This document shows positions 1 through 9,120 of a stretch of DNA of 64,000 nucleotides, piece by piece (positions within the stretch are counted from its first letter, which is position 1; every line of letters starts with the position of its first letter). The translations under genes were made by a program, and so were the position numbers. The notes beneath the pieces were generated by a model, which had not been told where the DNA came from, did not search any database, and saw nothing but the letters and a program-made list of their open reading frames with translations. The stretch comes from Pandoraea sputorum (lineage in GTDB: Bacteria > Pseudomonadota > Gammaproteobacteria > Burkholderiales > Burkholderiaceae): contig NZ_CP010431.2 in the NCBI RefSeq assembly GCF_000814845.2, positions 5,146,001 through 5,210,000 of the forward strand, in the 5' to 3' direction.

Positions 1-1098
1 GCACAATCGTCCGACGTTCAGGCCTCCTTGAAGCGCCAGGATAAGTCGTTGCGGAAGGAGCAGGACGTCCTGATGCGAGCGACGCAGACGCCGCTGGTCG
101 CCGCGAAGGTGCAGGCCATCATTCAGGCACGCGAGAACATCGCGGCATCGAACAACTTGCTGATCGGTGGCACGCCCGGTTCCGAGGAGCAACTGCAGCG
201 CACACTGGAGACGATTCTCTCCATCATGCGTCCGGTGTACGGGTTTTGCTCAGGCGCACCGTGGGTCAACGAACAAACGCACGACTGGTCCACCTGGAAA
301 GATGCGGTGACGGCGATCTCCAGTCCGGTCGCGGCTGTTGCCCGCAGCGTCGGCGTGATCTTTCAGTACGACGACGCCCAGTCCACCACGCCGCGTCTCG
401 GCCCCACTGCATTTGTCGTCGGCAAGTCGCACATCATCACCAATCGGCACGTGTTGCTCGATTACGCATACCCCGACAGCAATGGCGTATGGCACATGAA
501 CGACGACAAGCAAGTTTTGACGGTCTCGTTCCCGTGGGAATACTCGCAGTGCTTCTCTCGCACCACGCCGCGTGAAGTGCGTATCGTCGGCATCGAAGCC
601 GCAGGTAAGACCGATGCGGAGAATGCCGATTTCGCCATCCTGCGCACAGAAGACAACGCGTTGCCGCCGCCCGCGCCGATGGCCGACAAATACGATCTCT
701 ACGAAGGACAGAAGATTGCGGTGATCGGCTATCCGTCCCGTCCGCTCAATTGCGAAGCCGCCCGTCCTGGCCAGGAGTGCGCAACGCTGTCGGAAGCACA
801 GATCGATACGATTTTCGAATTGCCGAACCATGCGGTGCCGTTTCCCGCCGAGCGGTTTGCGCCGGGAACCACGCGCCCGGAACTCAAAACGGACGCGGTG
901 ATGTTTTCCTACGACTCGTCGACCTGGGGCGGGAATTCCGGCTCTCCCGTCATTCGCCTGTCGGATGGCAAGATCGTCGGCCTTCACTCCGGCGGCAAGA
1001 CGAAAAGCAAGGGAAAGGAAATGGAGGGGATTTACAACAACGCCATCAAAGTCGACCGCATCCGCAAAGCGCTTGCCGAAGCGGGTGTGACTCAGTGA
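1..1098 (+). CDS. Trypsin-like serine protease, 5' truncated by window edge
   Basis: A chymotrypsin-fold protease domain. The His is in TNRHV (near 470), the Asp in ADFAILR (near 640) and the nucleophile Ser in WGGNSGSP (near 940), in the usual order. The downstream LHSGG stretch matches the oxyanion and specificity strand region. The frame is open from base 1 with no convincing ribosome site before the TTG at 28, so the N-terminus, perhaps with a signal peptide, lies outside the window. About 90 residues of helical character precede the protease domain. The family cleaves peptide bonds, but substrate and location cannot be read from what is visible. It ends directly against the convergent pirin gene. 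Confidence 0.82.
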   Translation, partial: AQSSDVQASLKRQDKSLRKEQDVLMRATQTPLVAAKVQAIIQARENIAASNNLLIGGTPGSEEQLQRTLETILSIMRPVYGFCSGAPWVNEQTHDWSTWKDAVTAISSPVAAVARSVGVIFQYDDAQSTTPRLGPTAFVVGKSHIITNRHVLLDYAYPDSNGVWHMNDDKQVLTVSFPWEYSQCFSRTTPREVRIVGIEAAGKTDAENADFAILRTEDNALPPPAPMADKYDLYEGQKIAVIGYPSRPLNCEAARPGQECATLSEAQIDTIFELPNHAVPFPAERFAPGTTRPELKTDAVMFSYDSSTWGGNSGSPVIRLSDGKIVGLHSGGKTKSKGKEMEGIYNNAIKVDRIRKALAEAGVTQ

Positions 1099-2004
1099 TT
1101 ACTTCCGCTCGGCGCAAACGGGCGTGAGCACGCCCATCGATCCTTGCTGATAGCGGCGCGTGAGGGCGACCAGATCGGCTTCGTCGCGTGCGGCGAAGTT
1201 GCCGCGATAGACCACGGGAGCGTCCAGCGGCTCGCCACCGGCGAGCATCAGTCGTGCGCCGCTGCGCCCTGCCAGTTGCCAGGTGCCGGGCGGCAACATC
1301 AACGCCTGAACGTTGCCTTCTGCACGCAACGGGTATCCGGCGACTGCCGCGTCACCCTGTGCGATCAACGCGATCCAATGGCGGCCGTCGCACGGGATCT
1401 CGAGGGCCCGAACCTCATCGGCACGCCAGTCGAGTTGCAGCAGCGTCGTGCAACCGCCATCGTTGCGCTCCACCGCGTGCTCAGCCCAGCGTCCACAGAT
1501 CAACGTCAGGTCGACGTCACCCTCGCGCCAGCGCGGCATCGATCCGGCGCGCACGACCGTCTGCACAGGTGCGCCATGCGGATGCTGTCCGGCACGACTG
1601 ACGACCATGCGAACGCCGCGCACGGAAGCGCACGCGTTCTCCGGAACGTCTTCATGCACCGTGCCGCAATTCGTTTCCAGCCAGAGCAGATCGCCGGGAT
1701 GCAGCGTGTCGTCGCCACCGTGGGCGTGACGGCTACGCAGCGAGGTCGTCGATTCGGGAAAGAGATACGTCGCCACGACGCACCCGGCATGCGGATGCGG
1801 CGGAATGCACGCGCCGTGACGACGGAAGAGGTCGACCGACAGGAACGGGTCCGTGTGCTCGACCTGATCGAAAACACCCGCCCCCGCCGCAGCCGCACAT
1901 CGGCCGGGACGAGAGACGGGAAGCACGCGCGGGATGGCGTTGGCGCCGGCATGGGCGGCCGGGCGTTTGGTCAGACGCGAATGCAGGGGCGTCGGATGGG
2001 CCAT
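1099..2004 (-). CDS. Pirin family protein (cupin)
   Basis: A bicupin of 301 residues. The N-terminal half carries the pirin metal-site signature: PHPHAGC with two His, then GTVHEDV supplying the third His and a Glu. These are followed by a C-terminal cupin half with conserved beta-strand spacing (LPPGTW). Bacterial pirins bind iron and some act as quercetin 2,3-dioxygenases; which role applies here is unknown. The start at MAHPTP (2004) was chosen because residues upstream of it are Pro/Arg-rich, unlike pirins. The frame stays open to 2109, overlapping the neighbouring azoreductase end. The stop codon abuts the protease stop, so the two are convergent with no spacer. Confidence 0.8.
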   Translation of the reverse strand: MAHPTPLHSRLTKRPAAHAGANAIPRVLPVSRPGRCAAAAGAGVFDQVEHTDPFLSVDLFRRHGACIPPHPHAGCVVATYLFPESTTSLRSRHAHGGDDTLHPGDLLWLETNCGTVHEDVPENACASVRGVRMVVSRAGQHPHGAPVQTVVRAGSMPRWREGDVDLTLICGRWAEHAVERNDGGCTTLLQLDWRADEVRALEIPCDGRHWIALIAQGDAAVAGYPLRAEGNVQALMLPPGTWQLAGRSGARLMLAGGEPLDAPVVYRGNFAARDEADLVALTRRYQQGSMGVLTPVCAERK

Positions 2005-2047
2005 GGGGGAACCTGCGCGTGCGGGAGAAGCAACAGCGATTCGACGA

Positions 2048-2647
2048 TTACAGCGCGGCGATGGCTTCGCGGGCGCCGGCAAATGCGGCAGCTGCCGATT
2101 CCGGACCACGGGCGAGGCCTTCGGCGTAGATGAACGTCACGTCCGTCATGCCGAGGAAGCCGAGAATCGTCTTGATGTACGGCGTCTGGCTGTCGGCCGG
2201 CGTGTCCTTGTAGTTGCCGCCGCGCGCAAACGCCACGATCACCTTCTTGCCCTGAATCAGGCCTTCCACGGTGCCGTCTTCGCGATAACGGAACGTCACG
2301 CGGGCACGGGCGATCCAGTCGAAATACGCCTTCAGTTGCGTCGGCACCTGGAAGTTGTACAGCGGCACGCCGAAGACGATGGTGTCGGCAGACTGGATTT
2401 CGGCGATCAGTTCGTCGCTGCGCGCGATGATGGCCTTTTGTTCGTCCGAACGCTGGTCTTCCGGCGTGAAGAATGCGCCGATCACGGCTTCGTCGAGGTG
2501 CGGCACGCCATCGGCCAGCAGGTCGCGCACAACGACCTTGGCACCCGGGTTCTTGGCAACGAGTTGGGCCACGGCTTCGTTAGCGAGCGTGGTCGAGTTA
2601 GCGCCTTGCGAGCGGGCGGCGGAATTGATTTGCAGAATGGTGGTCAT
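2048..2647 (-). CDS. azoR: FMN-dependent NADH-azoreductase
   Basis: A 199-residue flavodoxin-like protein beginning [18 protein letters not shown], the N-terminal FMN phosphate-binding loop typical of Azo[18 protein letters not shown] (about residues 95-112) is the second conserved flavin and dimer segment. The family reduces quinones and azo dyes with NADH as a cytosolic homodimer. The upstream extension to 2836 runs through the promoter and was rejected. The gene is divergent from a LysR regulator, the usual arrangement for a regulator acting on its neighbour. The downstream pirin begins 44 bp beyond its stop and may be co-transcribed; pirins and azoreductases share quinone-like substrates. 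Confidence 0.9.
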   Translation of the reverse strand: MTTILQINSAARSQGANSTTLANEAVAQLVAKNPGAKVVVRDLLADGVPHLDEAVIGAFFTPEDQRSDEQKAIIARSDELIAEIQSADTIVFGVPLYNFQVPTQLKAYFDWIARARVTFRYREDGTVEGLIQGKKVIVAFARGGNYKDTPADSQTPYIKTILGFLGMTDVTFIYAEGLARGPESAAAAFAGAREAIAAL

Positions 2648-2750
2648 GTCACTGGCTCCAGAGCCGGGGGTGATCCCGAAAGTTCGTAAATCCGTTCGCG
2701 CCAGACGGCCCGCTTTGGGTCGCCTTGAATTGCACGTCGGCTTGGGATGA

Positions 2751-2778
2751 ATTCTAGTTACCCCCAAAAATGAAACAA
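2751..2778 (-). promoter_or_regulatory. Candidate azoR promoter
   Basis: Read on the minus strand, TTGTTT (2773-2778) and TAGAAT (2751-2756) sit 16 bp apart, about 100 bp before the azoR start. This is a fair sigma70 match in an AT-richer stretch. It is seen by eye only. Confidence 0.4.
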
Positions 2779-2797
2779 GCCGGTAAAATCGAATTGT

Positions 2798-2817
2798 TTG
2801 TTCCCATTTTGGAACAA
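2798..2817. promoter_or_regulatory. Inverted repeat between azoR and lysR-type gene
   Basis: A perfect 7-bp inverted repeat, TTGTTCC-N6-GGAACAA, lies between the divergent genes, about 20 bp upstream of the candidate azoR -35 box. That position suits a LysR-type activator or autorepressor site. The LysR protein next door is the obvious candidate to bind it, by inference. Confidence 0.5.
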
Positions 2818-2914
2818 TGACGAAGCGCCGCGGCATTCAGGGGCAGCACCGCCGATTTCGCTGCATCCTGGCGCGACCTCATATCGAATGACCGCGTCAC
2901 AGGGAGCGCGCGCG

Positions 2915-3853
2915 ATGATTGACGATCTGAATGACATGCTGATCTTCGCGGAGGTCGTGCGCTCGGGCAGCATCACGCGGGCCGGCGAGCGGCTCGATCT
3001 GCCCAAGGCAACCGTGAGTCGGCGTCTGTCGCGGCTCGAAGCGCGCCTCGGCACGAAGCTGCTCCACAAGACCACGCGTCGGCTCGAACTGACGGAAGTC
3101 GGTGAAGCGTATTACGAGCGATGCCTGCCGATTCTCGAAGAAGTGGAAGAGACGCGGGACTTCGCGTCGCAAATGTCGAGCAAGCCACGGGGGCGTTTGC
3201 GCATCACCGCTCCGGCCGACTTCGCCACGCAATGGCTCGCCGTACCGCTCGCGACCTTCTGCGCGGCCTTTCCCGAAATCACCGTCGACGTCGACCTGAG
3301 TTCGCGTCATGTCGATCTGATCGCCGAACGTGTCGACGTCGCCATTCGCGCCGGTCAGCTTTCCGACTCCACCCTGGTCGCGCGTCCGCTCCTGAAGCTC
3401 ACCCGCAGCCTTTACGCGAGCCCGCTTTATCTCAGCGCGACGGGACTGCCGGGCAGCCCGGACGAGCTGGACGGTCATCGCTTCATCATCCTGCAAGGCG
3501 CACGGCGTCTGTTCAATTCCGACACGCTGCACAAGGGCCGTCAACGCGTCGACATCACCATGCACGGGGCGATTCAGGCCAACAGCATGGGGATGGTCAA
3601 GGAGATGGCGCTTGCGGGCAGCGGCATTGCCGCGCTCACCGACATTCTGGCCGAAGACGCCCTCAAGTCCGGACGCCTCGTAAAGGTGCTGCCCGACTGG
3701 TCGTTGCCCGAGAGTTCCGTCCATCTGGTCACGCCGTCGCGACGCTTCCTGCCACGCAAGACGCAGGCGTTCATCGAGCACATGCTCGCTGTGGCTCGGA
3801 CGTGTCCGGAGGAGAATCGCGACCCGTCGGTGCCGGGGCCGGCGCAGAGTTGA
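2915..3853 (+). CDS. LysR-family transcriptional regulator
   Basis: A 312-residue LysR protein. The winged HTH is at residues 5-63 (AEVVRSGSITRAGERLDLPKATVSRRLSRLE in two parts), followed by the linker helix and a periplasmic-binding-like effector domain from about residue 90 (PRGRLRITAP). The form with VPxA-type residues and SRHVDL is the common group that controls small oxidoreductases. The start at 2915 was chosen because it directly precedes the conserved HTH; an ATG at 2888 is the alternative. It is divergent from azoR with a palindrome in between, suggesting control of azoR. The effector is not predictable from sequence. Confidence 0.9.
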   Translation: MIDDLNDMLIFAEVVRSGSITRAGERLDLPKATVSRRLSRLEARLGTKLLHKTTRRLELTEVGEAYYERCLPILEEVEETRDFASQMSSKPRGRLRITAPADFATQWLAVPLATFCAAFPEITVDVDLSSRHVDLIAERVDVAIRAGQLSDSTLVARPLLKLTRSLYASPLYLSATGLPGSPDELDGHRFIILQGARRLFNSDTLHKGRQRVDITMHGAIQANSMGMVKEMALAGSGIAALTDILAEDALKSGRLVKVLPDWSLPESSVHLVTPSRRFLPRKTQAFIEHMLAVARTCPEENRDPSVPGPAQS

Positions 3854-3960
3854 TGCAGCACTGAGCGCTGCGTTGCAATCCCGCGCTCAGGACGAGCGCG
3901 GGACGATCACGTGGAAGGGTCTGTGACGACGAAGCGCGTGACGTGCAGACCGACGGTCGC

Positions 3961-5775
3961 TCAGACCGTCAGCCACTTCTCGCGTCGCTGCGCACCGGCG
4001 CGATCGCGTGTTTCGGTAATACGGTACTGCGTGATCTCAGGCGCATCGAGCGTGAGCGACGTCTCGCGCAGCTCGTCGCGGCGGAAGGCGTGCAGCGTCA
4101 CCCGGTCGCCCGGACGATACCGCTCCAGCAGTTTGTCGAGATTGCCTGACGTCACACGCAAACCATCGATGGCGACCAGCGAGTCGCCCGCCGACAGACC
4201 GGCCGCTTGCGCCGCACCGCCGTCGAGCACCTGCGTCAGCGTAACCTCGTCGCCGCGCTTACCCGTCTTCACACCCATGGCCGGACGACCGTTCTCCGGC
4301 GTCACCGGTTCGAGCGTCAGACCGACACGCTCGAGCAGCGTCGCCAGCGGCAAGTCGCGTGTGCCGTTGATCGCCGTCGCGAAGAATTCCGACAGATCAA
4401 GACCCGAGACCGCTTCGAAGAACGGCTGAACGGCGTCTTCCGCAATCCCTTCGGGCGCGCTGCGATAGAAGTCGCGGCCGTAGCGCTGCCACAGTGCGCG
4501 CATCACATCGTCGAGCGACTTCTGGCCACGCGTCTGCGCCCGGATCGTCAGATCCAGCGCAAGCGCCACGAGCGAACCCTTCGTGTAATAGCTGACGATG
4601 GCATTCGGCGCGTTTTCGTCCTGACGGTAGTACTTCGTCCATGCGTCGAACGAGCTCTCGGCGACGGTCTGTTTGAGACGACCATTGCCGCGCAGCACGT
4701 TCGCCACCGTCTTCGCCACGAGTTCGTAATAGTCCTTCGGTGCGATCACGCCGCTGCGCACGAGCATCAGATCGTCGTAATACGACGTGAAGCCCTCGAA
4801 CAGCCACAGCAGGCGCGTGTAGTTCTCCTGATCCAGCGTGTACGGCGCAAACACCGCAGGCTTGATGCGCTTGACGTTCCACGTGTGGAAGTACTCGTGG
4901 CTCACCAGTCCGAGGAAGCCGCGATAGGCATCGCTCATGCGCGCCTGCCCCTGCACCGGCAGGTCGTTACGGCTTGCGAGCAGCGCGGTGGATGCGCGAT
5001 GCTCCAGCCCGCCGTAGCCATCGCCGACCGTCATCAGCAGGAAGACGTAGCGCGACATCGGCACGCGCGAGCGCGAACTGGCGCCTGGCTCGAACAGGCG
5101 GATCTGCGCTTCGCAGATCTTCTTCATATCGCGCAGCAGACGATCCAGATCGAGGTTCGGCACCGGCCCGGTGATGGCGACTTCGTGCGTAACGCCACAG
5201 GCCTTGAACGTGCCGTGCACGAACGTCCCCATCTCGACCGGTGAATCGATGAGTTCGTCGTAGTCGACGGCCAGATAGCGTCCGAAATCGAGCGCCGCCG
5301 TACCTTCTGCCGGTTCCAGCGCCGTAGCGACTCGCCACGCTTTGAACGCTGCACCGCGCGGACGCAGCACGTCGATCTCGCACGGCGCGTGTTCCTGCCC
5401 ATGCACGCGCAAGAACACGCTGGTGCCGTTGAAGAAGCCGTGCGTGTCGTCCAGATGTGCGGCGCGCACCGACAGATCCCACGCGTACACCTCATACGTC
5501 ACGATCAGCGTGCCCTTGCACGGCGCGGCCTGCCACGTGTGCTTGTCGAGCTTGTCGAGGGCGATCTTGCGACCGCGGCACGTCGCGCCGATGGTCACGA
5601 TATTGCGGGCGAACTCGCGCACCATGTAGCTGCCCGGAATCCAGGCGGGCAACGTGAAACGCTGGCCTTCGGGGGCAGGATTCGAGACCGTGACGGTCAC
5701 TTCGAACAGATGGGCGGCGGGCGACTTCGGAACGATCGCGTACCGAACGGCGGACGGTGCAGACGTGGCTTTCAT
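3961..5775 (-). CDS. M61-family (glycyl aminopeptidase-like) metallopeptidase with PDZ domain
   Basis: A 604-residue protein. The N-terminal beta domain has the GSYMVREFARN segment. The catalytic gluzincin domain has HEYFHTWNVKR near residue 293 (two zinc His plus the catalytic Glu) and the third ligand Glu in LLWLFEGFTSYYDD. A C-terminal PDZ domain lies at about 490-570 (GGAAQAAGLSAGDSLVAIDG). Domain order and length fit the M61 family, which releases N-terminal glycine or alanine. No signal peptide is evident, so cytosolic action is likely. It lies 45 bp upstream of the dsbC-like gene's stop on the same strand, in the same direction as dsbC and the UbiH-like gene. Confidence 0.9.
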   Translation of the reverse strand: MKATSAPSAVRYAIVPKSPAAHLFEVTVTVSNPAPEGQRFTLPAWIPGSYMVREFARNIVTIGATCRGRKIALDKLDKHTWQAAPCKGTLIVTYEVYAWDLSVRAAHLDDTHGFFNGTSVFLRVHGQEHAPCEIDVLRPRGAAFKAWRVATALEPAEGTAALDFGRYLAVDYDELIDSPVEMGTFVHGTFKACGVTHEVAITGPVPNLDLDRLLRDMKKICEAQIRLFEPGASSRSRVPMSRYVFLLMTVGDGYGGLEHRASTALLASRNDLPVQGQARMSDAYRGFLGLVSHEYFHTWNVKRIKPAVFAPYTLDQENYTRLLWLFEGFTSYYDDLMLVRSGVIAPKDYYELVAKTVANVLRGNGRLKQTVAESSFDAWTKYYRQDENAPNAIVSYYTKGSLVALALDLTIRAQTRGQKSLDDVMRALWQRYGRDFYRSAPEGIAEDAVQPFFEAVSGLDLSEFFATAINGTRDLPLATLLERVGLTLEPVTPENGRPAMGVKTGKRGDEVTLTQVLDGGAAQAAGLSAGDSLVAIDGLRVTSGNLDKLLERYRPGDRVTLHAFRRDELRETSLTLDAPEITQYRITETRDRAGAQRREKWLTV

Positions 5776-5820
5776 GAGATAGCGGCTTCTTGTTCTCGGA
5801 GGGGACGAGCGGACGGCAAC

Positions 5821-6585
5821 TTACTTGACCGTGGCCAGCGCCTTTTCAAGTTCTTCGGCAGGCACGGCACCCGGCAGACGGCGGCCGTCGGACAGGATGA
5901 TGGTCGGCGTGCCGGTGATGTTGAGCTGATGACCCAGCGCGAAGTTGTCCTTGACGGGTTTGTCGTCGCACTTGGCCGTCGGGGTCGGAGGGGCCTTCTT
6001 GTCGAGCATCCAGTCATGCCACGCCTTGAGCTGATCGGGCGCGCACCAGATGGCCTTCGACTTGGCATCCGAATCCGGGCCGAGCACCGGGTACAGGAAG
6101 GTGTAGACGGTGACGTTGTCGATCTTCGAGCCCTTGAGCGTTTCTTCGAAGCGCTTGCAGTACGGGCAGTTCGGATCGGAGAAGACGGCGATCTTACGGC
6201 TACCGTTGCCCTTCACGTACTTGAACGCGCGATCGAACGGCAGCTTGGCGAAGTCGACCTTGTTGAGTTCCGACTGACGGGCTTCGGTCAGGTTCTGACG
6301 CGTTTTCGTGTCGACCAGATTGCCGCCGAGAATCACGTACTGTGCCTTCTCGTCCGCATAAAGGATCTCGCCGCCGACCGATACTTCGAAGAGGCCAGGA
6401 ATCGGCGTGCGCGCCACCGTTTTGACCGGCGCATCGGCACCGAGCGTCTTCTGCACCGCAGCCTTCACACGATCGAGGGTTGCGTCGGGCTTGTTTTGCG
6501 CGACGGCAGACGTCGTGAAGGTGGCTGCGCAGACGGCGGCAAGAATCAATCCGGCGGACGCCGCGGCGCGGTAACGTTGCAACAT
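5821..6585 (-). CDS. dsbC: DsbC/DsbG-type thiol:disulfide interchange protein
   Basis: A 254-residue periplasmic protein with a signal peptide (residues 1-29, cleavage near AVAQ). The N-terminal dimerisation domain is followed by a thioredoxin fold with the CPYC redox pair at residues 140-143 and the cis-Pro segment TGTPTIILSDG. CPYC rather than the usual CGYC is a common variant in beta-proteobacterial DsbC. The family isomerises wrong disulfides in the periplasm and is kept reduced by DsbD, which is not in this window. The start at MLQRYR was chosen because it opens the signal peptide. Confidence 0.88.
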   Translation of the reverse strand: MLQRYRAAASAGLILAAVCAATFTTSAVAQNKPDATLDRVKAAVQKTLGADAPVKTVARTPIPGLFEVSVGGEILYADEKAQYVILGGNLVDTKTRQNLTEARQSELNKVDFAKLPFDRAFKYVKGNGSRKIAVFSDPNCPYCKRFEETLKGSKIDNVTVYTFLYPVLGPDSDAKSKAIWCAPDQLKAWHDWMLDKKAPPTPTAKCDDKPVKDNFALGHQLNITGTPTIILSDGRRLPGAVPAEELEKALATVK

Positions 6586-6673
6586 CGAATATCTCCAGAA
6601 ATATGACGGTCGAGAGGCGCGACCGGCTTGCCCCGCATGTAGCATGGGGTTGCCGGCGCTTGCGCCGAAGGGG

Positions 6674-7861
6674 TCAGCCCAGGGCGCGGCCGATCAGGAA
6701 TTTCTTGACGAAAGGCAGCATGTTCACGCCGTCGAGGCCTGCGTTGCGAGCGAACTTCGCGAGCGGGCTGCTCGTCGAGAACAGCTTATGCAAGCCATCC
6801 GTCGTGAACGCCATGCTGCCGATGTCTTCCTTGCGAGCGCGCTCGTAACGACGTAGCACCGCATCGTCGCCACAGTCGCGGAACGATTCGCGCCCGGCGA
6901 GTGCATCGCCGAGCGACGCCACGTCGCGCAAACCAAGGTTCATGCCCTGTCCTGCGAGCGGATGCACCACGTGCGCCGCGTCGCCGATCAGAGCCACGCG
7001 CTGCGCGATCAAACGCTTGGCTTGCGCCAGTACGAGCGGGAAACCCTGAGCGCGCGCTGAGACAGGTGTCAGTTGACCAAGTTCACTGTTCGAGAACGTT
7101 CCGACGCGCTGCGCGAGTTCTTTGGGATCAAGCGCAAGCAGATGCTTCGCGTGATCTTCGGCAGCGGACCAGACCAGCGAGACGTGCTGATCGGGCAGCG
7201 GCAGCAACGCGACGATCTCGCCGTCACGGAACCACTGGAAGGCGGTATCGCGGTGCGGACGTTCCGCGCGAAAGTTACATACGATGCCCAGTTGCTTGTA
7301 GGGACGCACCGTGCCGTCGAGGCCTGCTGTGCTGCGCACCCATGAGTGCGCGCCGTCGGCACCGACGACAAGCGAGGCCCGCAGCGTCTTGCCGTCCGAC
7401 AGGCGCACCGACGCAGCAGCGGCGTCGACTTCGAGCGCTTCGGCGCGGGCGTCGAGCCATTGCACTTGCGGGGAGAAACGCAGCGCGGCGTCCAGCGCGC
7501 GTTCCAGATTCGACGACTCGGCGATCCAGGCGAGTTGCGGCACGGCGGCCTGATAGGCGGAGAAATGCAGACTGCCGCGCTCGTCGCCGAACACTTCCAT
7601 GTCATAGACGGGATTGACACGTGCCGGATCGACGGCCTGCCACACGCGCATGCGCTCGAAGAGCGCTTGCGAACTGGACGACAGGGAGTAGATGCGGGCG
7701 TCCCACATGTCGCCGCCCGTCGGCGCGGGGGCTGCGGGTTGCGCGAGCAGCGCGACGGACAGGCGCGCCTGAGAAAGGAGCAAGGCGGCGGCCTTTCCGA
7801 CCAGACCGCCACCGACGACGACGACATCGTGCGTCTGGCCGGAGGGATGCGTTTGAGACAT
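6674..7861 (-). CDS. UbiH/UbiF/COQ6-type FAD-dependent hydroxylase
   Basis: A 395-residue aromatic hydroxylase. It has the N-terminal dinucleotide motif VVVGGGLVGKAAALLLSQA (residues 14-32), the middle GADGAHSWVR motif near 165, and the second FAD motif GDAAHVVHPLAGQGMNLGLRD near 290. These are the signatures of ubiquinone-ring monooxygenases. It probably adds a hydroxyl in ubiquinone biosynthesis (UbiH, UbiF or UbiM specificity not resolved). The start at MSQTH was chosen directly before the Rossmann fold. It reads toward dsbC with an 88-bp gap and may share a transcript. Confidence 0.88.
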   Translation of the reverse strand: MSQTHPSGQTHDVVVVGGGLVGKAAALLLSQARLSVALLAQPAAPAPTGGDMWDARIYSLSSSSQALFERMRVWQAVDPARVNPVYDMEVFGDERGSLHFSAYQAAVPQLAWIAESSNLERALDAALRFSPQVQWLDARAEALEVDAAAASVRLSDGKTLRASLVVGADGAHSWVRSTAGLDGTVRPYKQLGIVCNFRAERPHRDTAFQWFRDGEIVALLPLPDQHVSLVWSAAEDHAKHLLALDPKELAQRVGTFSNSELGQLTPVSARAQGFPLVLAQAKRLIAQRVALIGDAAHVVHPLAGQGMNLGLRDVASLGDALAGRESFRDCGDDAVLRRYERARKEDIGSMAFTTDGLHKLFSTSSPLAKFARNAGLDGVNMLPFVKKFLIGRALG

Positions 7862-8053
7862 GCGGCAAATGCAGCGCCAGCGCCTGAATCGCGCAAGACG
7901 ACTGGTTCCGAAATCGAGATGGCGTATTGTCGCACGCCCGCCGCACGAGTGACGTCCTGCCTCGCCCACGCCGCTGGGACACAGCGTCGCACTATGATGG
8001 CGGGCGCTATACTTCGGCGCATAGCGGTAACGAGATCAAACAGGGAGCTCCCG

Positions 8054-8923
8054 ATGCGCCTCGACAACGAACAAGAAAGCCAGAACGTCGAAGACCGCCG
8101 AGGTGGCGGATTCGGCGGACGTACCACCATCGGCATCGGCACGATCGTTGTCGCGCTCGCCGCCTCCTACTTCTTCGGGATCGACCCGCGCGTCATCATT
8201 CAGGGCTCGCAGATGATTCAGGGGCAGACCCAATCTCAGCCCCAGTCCGCGCCCTCGCAGGCGCAGATCAACGACCCGAAAGCCGTCTTTACCCGCAAGG
8301 TGCTCGGCAACATCGAACGCACCTGGACGGCGGTCTTCCCGCAGCAGATCAACCGCCAGTACGTGCCGCCGAAGCTGGTGCTTTTCTCGGGGGCGACGCC
8401 TACGGCGTGCGGCACCGGCCAGACCGCGATGGGCCCGTTCTACTGCCCGGGCGACAGCAAGGTGTACATCGACTTGCAGTTCTACGACGAGCTGCGGCAG
8501 CGTTTCGGCGCTGGCGGCGATTTCGCGCAGGCGTACGTCATTGCGCACGAAGTCGGCCACCACATCCAGAATCTGCTCGGCATCTCCGAGAAGTTCGACG
8601 AGACGCGCCGCCGTGTCAGCGAGGCGCAGGCGAATGCGCTGTCGGTGCGACTGGAGTTGCAGGCGGACTGTTTCGCGGGCGTCTGGGCGGCCAATGCGGC
8701 CAAGGCGAACGACCAGTTGCTTGAGCCGGGCGACGTCGAGCAAGGCCTGAAAGCGGCGGCCGCCATTGGCGACGACCGTCTGCAACAACAGTCGCAGGGA
8801 CGCGTGGTGCCGGAGTCGTTCACCCACGGCACGAGTGCTCAGCGGGTGTACTGGCTGCGACAGGGACTGCAAACGGGCGACATGCGTAAGTGCGACACGT
8901 TTTCGGCCAAGCAACTGAGCTGA
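8054..8923 (+). CDS. ypfJ: YpfJ-type neutral zinc metallopeptidase
   Basis: A 289-residue protein starting MRLDNEQESQNVEDRRGGG. One transmembrane segment lies at about residues 25-42 (TIGIGTIVVALAASYFFG), followed by a Gln/Ser/Pro-rich linker and the catalytic domain, with HEVGHH at 165-170 and a downstream QADCFAGVWA segment. This is the zincin_1/YpfJ family, membrane-anchored with an external domain. Substrate is unknown. The start was placed at the ATG at 8054, preceded by GGGAG; the longer upstream frame is antisense to the ubiH-like gene. Confidence 0.9.
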   Translation: MRLDNEQESQNVEDRRGGGFGGRTTIGIGTIVVALAASYFFGIDPRVIIQGSQMIQGQTQSQPQSAPSQAQINDPKAVFTRKVLGNIERTWTAVFPQQINRQYVPPKLVLFSGATPTACGTGQTAMGPFYCPGDSKVYIDLQFYDELRQRFGAGGDFAQAYVIAHEVGHHIQNLLGISEKFDETRRRVSEAQANALSVRLELQADCFAGVWAANAAKANDQLLEPGDVEQGLKAAAAIGDDRLQQQSQGRVVPESFTHGTSAQRVYWLRQGLQTGDMRKCDTFSAKQLS

Positions 8924-9120
8924 AGCGGGCCGGGTGGCGCGACGTCGACGACAGGTGCGAGGGCTTGCGCGGCGGCAAGCGTCCTGTTCAGGCGCTTTTG
9001 GCGGCAGAACGGGTACAATAGCGGACTTTCCGCGACGCAATCGCTGGCCGCATTGGCTAGTTGGCCACCATCCCCAGTGCATTCGACGGCGCGCACTTAC
9101 CAAGCCAGACAGGATTTAGC

